A program made the translations under genes and the position numbers. This document shows positions 59,538 through 64,000 of a stretch of DNA of 64,000 bases, one piece after another (the stretch's first letter is position 1; the number at the start of each line of letters is the position of its first letter). The stretch spans positions 40,031 to 104,030 of the forward strand of contig JAFQRY010000013.1 of the NCBI GenBank assembly GCA_017409845.1. Reading direction: 5' to 3'. The notes beneath the pieces were generated by a model, which saw nothing but the letters and a program-made list of their open reading frames with translations, did not search any database and had not been told where the DNA came from. Source of the DNA: Clostridia bacterium (GTDB lineage: Bacteria; Bacillota; Clostridia; Oscillospirales; Acutalibacteraceae).

Positions 59538-60035
59538 ATGAATTTGCCGAAAAGAAAACATCCGAGATTAAAAGGGTATGATTACAGTCAAAACGGTTGT
59601 TATTTTGTTACGGTTTGCGTGAAAGACAAAAGGCATTTGTTAGGTCGGGTTAATGTAGGGCGGGATGCCTACATCCCGCCGACGGTAGAATTATCCGAAA
59701 TCGGTAAAGTGGCAGAAAAATATATTCAAAATATAGATTGTGCCTATGATAATGTCAGTGTTAAAAATTATGTAATAATGCCAAATCACATTCATTTTTT
59801 ATTTTTGTTTTATGAAGAGCCGCACATTAACGGCGGGATGAGGGCATCCCGCCCTACACTGTTTACGGTGATAAGGTCGTTCAAAACCATGGTTACCAAA
59901 GAAATCGGATATTCCATATGGCAGGATTCTTATTATGATGAGATAATTGATAACGAAAACGGTTATTTTGAAGCATGGAGATATATTGATGAAAACCCTT
60001 TGAAATGGACTTTAAAAAAGGGTGAAGATTATTAA
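59538..60035 (+). CDS. RAYT (REP-associated Y1 transposase), intact
   Basis: A 165-residue single-strand transposase of the IS200/Y1 superfamily that cuts GTAG-headed REP hairpins. N-terminal LPKRKHPRLKGYDYSQNG, YFVTVCVKD, the HUH pair in MPNHIHFLF, the candidate catalytic Tyr/Lys region SFKTMVTKEIG and WRYIDENPLKW match the family. Two type B REPs are translated in frame (NVGRDAYIPP and INGGMRASRP). An in-frame ATG at 59526 is possible; the one at 59538 fits the family start. It lies between thrS and dcd, with no target-site duplication recognised. Confidence 0.88.
   Translation: MNLPKRKHPRLKGYDYSQNGCYFVTVCVKDKRHLLGRVNVGRDAYIPPTVELSEIGKVAEKYIQNIDCAYDNVSVKNYVIMPNHIHFLFLFYEEPHINGGMRASRPTLFTVIRSFKTMVTKEIGYSIWQDSYYDEIIDNENGYFEAWRYIDENPLKWTLKKGEDY
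59655..59680 (+). repeat. REP palindrome, type B, in the RAYT frame
   Basis: GTAG, then GGCGGGATG, a short loop and CATCCCGCC. Forward orientation. Confidence 0.85.
59832..59857 (-). repeat. REP palindrome, type B, inverted, in the RAYT frame
   Basis: Reverse complement of a GTAG-GGCGGGATGC...CATCCCGCC element, facing the copy at 59655. Confidence 0.85.
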
Positions 60036-60049
60036 AAGGAGTGCAGGTT

Positions 60050-60586
60050 ATGATACTTTCCGATAAAACCTTAATGAAAATGCTTGATGATGGCAGTCTT
60101 GTTGCTTCGCCCATTGAGCCTGCACAGATTCAGCCTGCGAGCATTGATATCAGACTCGGCAACACCTTCAGCATTGTAAAAGATTCCTCAACGGGAATTA
60201 TAAATCTTGAAGATAAAATCGAATATGAAACAATCGAAACAGATACATACGTTTTGCTTCCAGGTCAGTTTGTGCTTGCAACGACCATGGAATATTTCGA
60301 GCTTCCCGATGATTTGACTGCCTTTGTTGAAGGCAGAAGCTCACTCGGCAGAATGGGTCTTTTCATTCAGAATGCGGGCTGGGTTGACCCCGGCTTCAAG
60401 GGCGAAATCACGCTTGAATTATTCAATGCAAACCGATGTGCAATTCAGCTCAAAGCGGGCAGAAGAGTGGGTCAGCTTGTTTTTGCAAAAATGGATGAAA
60501 AAGCACTTAACCCCTATAACGGCAAATATCAGGGACAAAGAGGCGCAACGGGTTCAAGAGTGTTTCAGGATAAGGAAATAAAATAA
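60050..60586 (+). CDS. dcd: dCTP deaminase
   Basis: Deaminates dCTP to dUTP (or to dUMP in bifunctional members) for thymidylate synthesis. The 178 residues carry PASIDIRLG, the LPGQFVLATTMEYFELP segment, EGRSSLGRMGL with the catalytic Ser-Arg region, VDPGFKGEITLELFN and KYQGQRGATGSR at the end. The ATG at 60050 follows AAAGGAG and is preferred over the in-frame GTG at 60041. It lies just downstream of the RAYT. Confidence 0.95.
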   Translation: MILSDKTLMKMLDDGSLVASPIEPAQIQPASIDIRLGNTFSIVKDSSTGIINLEDKIEYETIETDTYVLLPGQFVLATTMEYFELPDDLTAFVEGRSSLGRMGLFIQNAGWVDPGFKGEITLELFNANRCAIQLKAGRRVGQLVFAKMDEKALNPYNGKYQGQRGATGSRVFQDKEIK

Positions 60587-60611
60587 AACTTTTCACGGAA
60601 GGATGATATAT

Positions 60612-61823
60612 ATGAAATATGCGGTAGTGCTTTATGACGGAATGGCGGATTATCCCGTTCCCGCACTTGACGGCAAAACTCCCATGGAGCTTGCCAAGAA
60701 ACCTAATTTCGATGCACTTGCAAAGAAGGGCAGAGTCGGTCTTGTCAAAACCGTTGCAGACGGGCTCAAGCCCGGCAGCGATGTTGCAAACCTCAGCGTT
60801 CTCGGCTACGACCCCAAGGTCTGCTACACGGGCCGTTCACCGCTCGAGGCTGTCAGCATCGGTGTTAAAATGAAGGATACCGATGTTGCACTCAGATGCA
60901 ATGTTGTTACCCTCAGCGACGAAGAAAATTATGCAGACAAAACCATGATTGACTATTCTGCAGGCGATATCTCGAGCGAGGATGCGGCTGAAATCATCAA
61001 GACCGTTCAAGAGCATTTCGGCAACGATGAATTCAGATACTATAACGGTGTGAGCTACCGTCATTGCCTTATCTGGAATAACGGCACAACCGATCTCGGT
61101 AAAATGACACCTCCCCATGATATTTCGGGCAGAGTTGTCGGCGAATATCTTTCAACCGCTCCCAATGCGGAAAAGCTTATCGCGATGATGAAAGAGAGCT
61201 ATGAGCTTCTTAAGGATCACCCCGTTAACAAAAAGAGAATTGCAGAGGGCAAGGCTCCCGCAAACTCAATCTGGCTCTGGGGTGAAGGCAGCAAGCCCGC
61301 ACTCAGCGATTTTGAAGAAACCTACGGCGTCAAGGGCAGCATCGTTTCCGCTGTTGACCTTCTCAAGGGCATTGCAATCTGTGCAGGCATGGGTGTTCCC
61401 GAGGTTGAAGGTGCAACCGGATATATTGACACAAACTTTGAGGGCAAGGCTCAGGCGGCAGTTGAAGAGTGGAAAAACGGCAAGGATCTTGTTTATATCC
61501 ATATCGAAGCTCCCGACGAATGCGGTCACAGAAACGAGCCCGAAAACAAAATCCGTGCAATCGAGCTTATCGACGAAAGAGTTCTGCCGATAATCCTTGA
61601 TTATCTCAACGGCTGCGGAGAGGACTATAAGATTATGATTCTCCCCGACCATCCCACTCCCATTGTTACGAAAACCCACGCTTCCGATCCCGTTCCCTTT
61701 ATGATTTATCATAAGAACGGCGAGGTTGAAGGCGTTGAAACCATAAACGAAAAAACAGCCGGAGCAACGGGCGATTTCGTTGAAGTCGGCTGCGGACTTA
61801 TGAAAGAATTTCTGGAGGCATAA
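60612..61823 (+). CDS. ApgM-like phosphotransferase (phosphoglycerate mutase family; possible homoserine kinase)
   Basis: A 403-residue alkaline-phosphatase-superfamily protein of the archaeal-type cofactor-independent mutase family. Metal and catalytic motifs: LYDGMADYPV, the nucleophile-type Ser in GSDVANLSVLGYDP, the HIEAPDECGH block and LPDHPTPIVTKTHASDPVPF. A subgroup of this family is proposed to be homoserine kinase. The neighbour metY and the presence of gpmI support that reading, but activity is unproven. The ATG at 60612 is preferred over 60603 because AAGGATGAT is then spaced properly. Confidence 0.85.
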   Translation: MKYAVVLYDGMADYPVPALDGKTPMELAKKPNFDALAKKGRVGLVKTVADGLKPGSDVANLSVLGYDPKVCYTGRSPLEAVSIGVKMKDTDVALRCNVVTLSDEENYADKTMIDYSAGDISSEDAAEIIKTVQEHFGNDEFRYYNGVSYRHCLIWNNGTTDLGKMTPPHDISGRVVGEYLSTAPNAEKLIAMMKESYELLKDHPVNKKRIAEGKAPANSIWLWGEGSKPALSDFEETYGVKGSIVSAVDLLKGIAICAGMGVPEVEGATGYIDTNFEGKAQAAVEEWKNGKDLVYIHIEAPDECGHRNEPENKIRAIELIDERVLPIILDYLNGCGEDYKIMILPDHPTPIVTKTHASDPVPFMIYHKNGEVEGVETINEKTAGATGDFVEVGCGLMKEFLEA

Positions 61824-61826
61824 ATT

Positions 61827-63107
61827 ATGAGCTACAAGATTAACACAAAATGCATTCTCAGCGGATATTCACCCAAAAACGGCGAGCCCAGACAGGTTCC
61901 CGTTTATCAGAGCACAACATATAAGTATGATTCAAGCGTTGAAATGGGCAAGCTTTTTGACCTTGAGGCTTCGGGTTATTTCTATACCCGTCTTGCAAAT
62001 CCCACCAATGATGCCGTTGCTGCAAAAATTGCCGACCTTGAAGGCGGCGTAGGTGCAATGCTCACCTCATCAGGTCAGGCAGCATCCTTCTACTCGATTT
62101 TTAATATCGCTGGAGCAGGTGACCATGTTGTAAGTGCATCAACCATTTACGGCGGAACATTCAACCTTTTCAACGTTACCATGAGAAAACTCGGAATTGA
62201 GTTTACTTTCGTCAGCCCCCAGGCAACGGAAGAAGAGCTCAACGCAGCTATCAGACCCAACACAAAGGCTCTTTTTGCAGAGTCACTTTCAAACCCCGCA
62301 CTCGAAGTGCTTGATTTTGAGAAGTTTGCAAATGCCGCTCATTCACACGGCATTCCCCTTATCATTGATAATACTTTCCCCACACCCGTTAATTGCCGTC
62401 CCTTTGAGCTTGGTGCGGATATCGTTATCCACTCAACAACAAAATACATGGACGGTCATGCAACAAGCGTTGGCGGCGTAATCGTTGACGGCGGCAAGTT
62501 TGACTGGACTCAGAATGACAAATTCCCCGGTCTTACAACTCCCGACGATTCATATCACGGCATCACATACACAGAGCGTTTCGGTAATGCGGCTTATATT
62601 ACAAAGTGCATGGCTCAGCTCATGCGTGACCTCGGCTCGATTCCCTCACCCTTCAACGCTTTCCTTCTCAACCTCGGACTTGAAACCCTTCCTCTGCGTG
62701 TTGAAAGACATTGCTCAAACGCACTCAAGGTTGCTGAGTTTATCCGTGACAGCGGATGTGCAATTGAGGTTACATATCCCGGCATGAAGGGCAGCAAGGG
62801 CTACGAGCTTGCTCAGAAATATATGCCCGACGGCACAAGCGGCGTTATTTCCTTCAGAATCAAGGGCGGCAGAGATGCTGCAACAAAATTCATGGACAGC
62901 CTTCAGATTGCGGAAATCGCAACCCATGTTGCCGATGCACGCACATGCTGCCTGCATCCCGCAAGCACAACTCACCGCCAGCTCACCGCTCAGGAGCTTA
63001 TCGACTGCGGTATTTCCGATGACCTTATCCGTCTTTCGGTCGGCATTGAGCATGTTGACGATATCATTGCGGACGTTAAGCAGGCTCTCGAAAAATCACA
63101 GGCATAA
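61827..63107 (+). CDS. metY: O-acetylhomoserine aminocarboxypropyltransferase (sulfhydrylase)
   Basis: PLP enzyme that makes homocysteine from O-acetylhomoserine and sulfide, or cysteine-type products. The 426 residues are full length for MetY. Visible: VPVYQSTTYKYDS, SSGQAASFYSIFNI, NAGDH-type loop around GAGDHVVSASTIYGG, the PLP-binding Lys in HSTTKYMDGHATSVGG, and RTCCLHPASTTHRQL near the end. The ATG at 61827 follows TGGAGG. It starts four bases after the ApgM-like gene, so the two are co-transcribed. Confidence 0.95.
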   Translation: MSYKINTKCILSGYSPKNGEPRQVPVYQSTTYKYDSSVEMGKLFDLEASGYFYTRLANPTNDAVAAKIADLEGGVGAMLTSSGQAASFYSIFNIAGAGDHVVSASTIYGGTFNLFNVTMRKLGIEFTFVSPQATEEELNAAIRPNTKALFAESLSNPALEVLDFEKFANAAHSHGIPLIIDNTFPTPVNCRPFELGADIVIHSTTKYMDGHATSVGGVIVDGGKFDWTQNDKFPGLTTPDDSYHGITYTERFGNAAYITKCMAQLMRDLGSIPSPFNAFLLNLGLETLPLRVERHCSNALKVAEFIRDSGCAIEVTYPGMKGSKGYELAQKYMPDGTSGVISFRIKGGRDAATKFMDSLQIAEIATHVADARTCCLHPASTTHRQLTAQELIDCGISDDLIRLSVGIEHVDDIIADVKQALEKSQA

Positions 63108-63116
63108 GGCTTGCGC

Positions 63117-63563
63117 ATGAAAGAGAAAAGAGCGAAAAAATATATCGCCCTTGCGGTTTTTCTTGAAACATCTGTCAATATTGCGTTTGCGTTTCTGTTT
63201 GAGAAATTTATTAATGTTTTTTATTCGGATTATGCACATCTTACCATATGGGGCGATGTTGTTTCAATCATTTCGGTTGTGTTTTCGTTTGTGATTTATG
63301 ACAGCTTTGCACACAAGGCATATCACATGAGAAAAGACAGAATCATGTTTCTCGGTGCGGTTTATGTTGCATCAAAGGCGGCGAGCATTATCCATTATCT
63401 GGTGGCGATTCTTGCCGAGATTTTTTCCGTTGCAACAAGTGAGATTTCACAGTTTATGCTTTCGGCTTTTCTCATACTGCTCGAAATTGCGGTTGATGTC
63501 ACAGCGGCGGTGTGGCTGATAGGATATCTCGAAAAGAAATTTTTACAGGAAGAAGAAACATAA
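63117..63563 (+). CDS. Small multi-pass membrane protein, unknown function
   Basis: About 148 residues with four hydrophobic segments (near 10-32, 42-62, 78-98 and 108-135) and a charged C-terminus. No family recognised. It starts nine bases after metY; the TTG at 63111 or the ATG at 63117 could be the start, each behind a weak AAGG. It ends at a strong terminator, closing the dcd-apgM-metY run. Confidence 0.65.
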   Translation: MKEKRAKKYIALAVFLETSVNIAFAFLFEKFINVFYSDYAHLTIWGDVVSIISVVFSFVIYDSFAHKAYHMRKDRIMFLGAVYVASKAASIIHYLVAILAEIFSVATSEISQFMLSAFLILLEIAVDVTAAVWLIGYLEKKFLQEEET

Positions 63564-63566
63564 AAA

Positions 63567-63596
63567 AACGGGTCGGAATTTTCCGACCCGTTTTTG
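63567..63596 (+). terminator. Terminator after the metY run
   Basis: AAACGGGTCGGAA (63567-63579) pairs with TTCCGACCCGTTT (63582-63594), then TT. Confidence 0.9.
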
Positions 63597-63748
63597 ACTG
63601 TCGATAAAGTCGCTGAAACATAAACGAAATAAATGTAGGGGTCGGCGACCCGACGACCCGTCGCACCGTCAGGTGCGGAAAAATTTTTAATGAAAAATGA
63701 ATAATGAATAATTAAGGAAGGGCTCCGCCCTTACCCGATTTTTATATC

Positions 63749-63775
63749 GTAGGGGACGACCTGTGTGCCGTCCCG
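63749..63775 (+). repeat. REP palindrome, type A
   Basis: GTAG, GGGACGAC, loop, GCCGTCCC: one mismatch from the copies at 8.1-8.3 kb. Confidence 0.8.
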
Positions 63776-63793
63776 TTTTCAAAGAAAAGTGCA

Positions 63794-63819
63794 GTAGGGC
63801 GGGATGCCTTCATCCCGCC
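63794..63819 (+). repeat. REP palindrome, type B
   Basis: GTAG, GGCGGGATG, loop, CATCCCGCC: matches the two copies inside the intact RAYT. Confidence 0.85.
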
Positions 63820-64000
63820 GTATATCCTTTCGTTTATTTGGCATTTTTTCTCCCATCGGAGTACCTTTGTACGCCTTCGGTCGAAGATTAACCCCTCCGC
63901 TTCACTTTCGTTCAGCACCTCCCCTGAAGGGGAGGCAGTCATTCAGCTTCCTTTCTCAACAGTCACCAGCTTGCCGAAAAACAAGTTTTTCGACAAGCTG

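Larger units (their letters stand above)
63597..64000. repeat. Gene-free cluster of interspersed repeats
   Basis: No gene was found. It holds a TAGGGGTCGG hairpin (from 63635), an AATGAATAATTAAGGAAGGGC element (63690-63735), a type A REP (63749-63775), a type B REP (63794-63819) and a TTAACCCCTCCG...GGGGAGG repeat (63888-63935). The TTTTTGACTGTCGATAAA junction at 63592-63608 also occurs after the ktrBA terminator (24680). The last 60 bases contain a small stem (CAGCTTG/CAAGCTG). Confidence 0.7.

Overview
The window looks like chromosome of an anaerobic, Gram-positive, probably spore-forming gut clostridium (Oscillospirales/Ruminococcaceae-like; the rank is inference). Supporting signs are consensus sigma-A promoters, strong AGGAGG ribosome sites, frequent TTG starts, a T-box in front of thrS, an rny-ymdB pair, a YpeB-like spore protein, flavin-based redox enzymes and interspersed GC-rich palindromes typical of gut Clostridia. 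No phage, CRISPR array or rRNA operon was seen. One tRNA gene, Arg(CCU), lies at 6.4 kb.

Layout. 0-6 kb: glycogen phosphorylase (cut by the window edge), a CPBP membrane protease, a Thr-rich lipoprotein and a zinc-ribbon/TPR membrane pair. 6-7 kb: a long non-coding stretch with an irregular TATTAGCAAAA repeat array and tRNA-Arg. 6.7-11 kb: the lower-glycolysis run pgk-tpiA-gpmI, interrupted by a decayed REP/RAYT element. 11-18 kb: ypeB-like, glyA-nanA (minus strand), an unknown membrane protein, hflX and a 64-residue orphan protein behind a perfect consensus promoter. 18-22.5 kb: a three-gene NuoE/NuoF/NfnB-like complex resembling the Sporomusa-type electron-bifurcating transhydrogenase. 22.6-35.9 kb: KtrB-KtrA potassium uptake, a phosphohexomutase, an AraC regulator, a P-loop kinase-like protein, secreted Fn3-like and Ig-like/propeller proteins, a C_GCAxxG_C_C protein, a TIM-barrel isomerase plus Gfo/Idh/MocA oxidoreductase, a PHP phosphoesterase and a LURP-one protein.

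36-52 kb is an accessory carbohydrate island. A DUF1349 protein and a GH78-like protein run on the plus strand. A six-gene minus-strand run follows: GNAT, a deoxyhypusine-synthase-like protein, a CMP-Kdo synthetase homologue, two cytosolic sialidase-like propellers and a multi-pass membrane protein. Divergent from it are two neutral-ceramidase-like proteins, a GH3 and a GH42 enzyme. A CMP-ulosonate synthetase beside sialidase-fold proteins in a Gram-positive, with no lipid A or Kdo genes in view, is the most unusual gene set here and the best candidate for an undescribed pathway. 52-64 kb: an ECF S component behind a structured leader, DUF3842, TtcA-like, ymdB, rny, T-box-thrS, an intact RAYT, dcd, an ApgM-like protein (perhaps a homoserine kinase) next to metY, and a terminal cluster of interspersed repeats.

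Two repeat systems stand out. GTAG-headed REP palindromes of at least two types are each embedded in frame within a different RAYT transposase. A string of eight small hairpins sits between the thrS T-box terminator and the thrS start. All functional calls come from reading the translated sequences; no database search was run.
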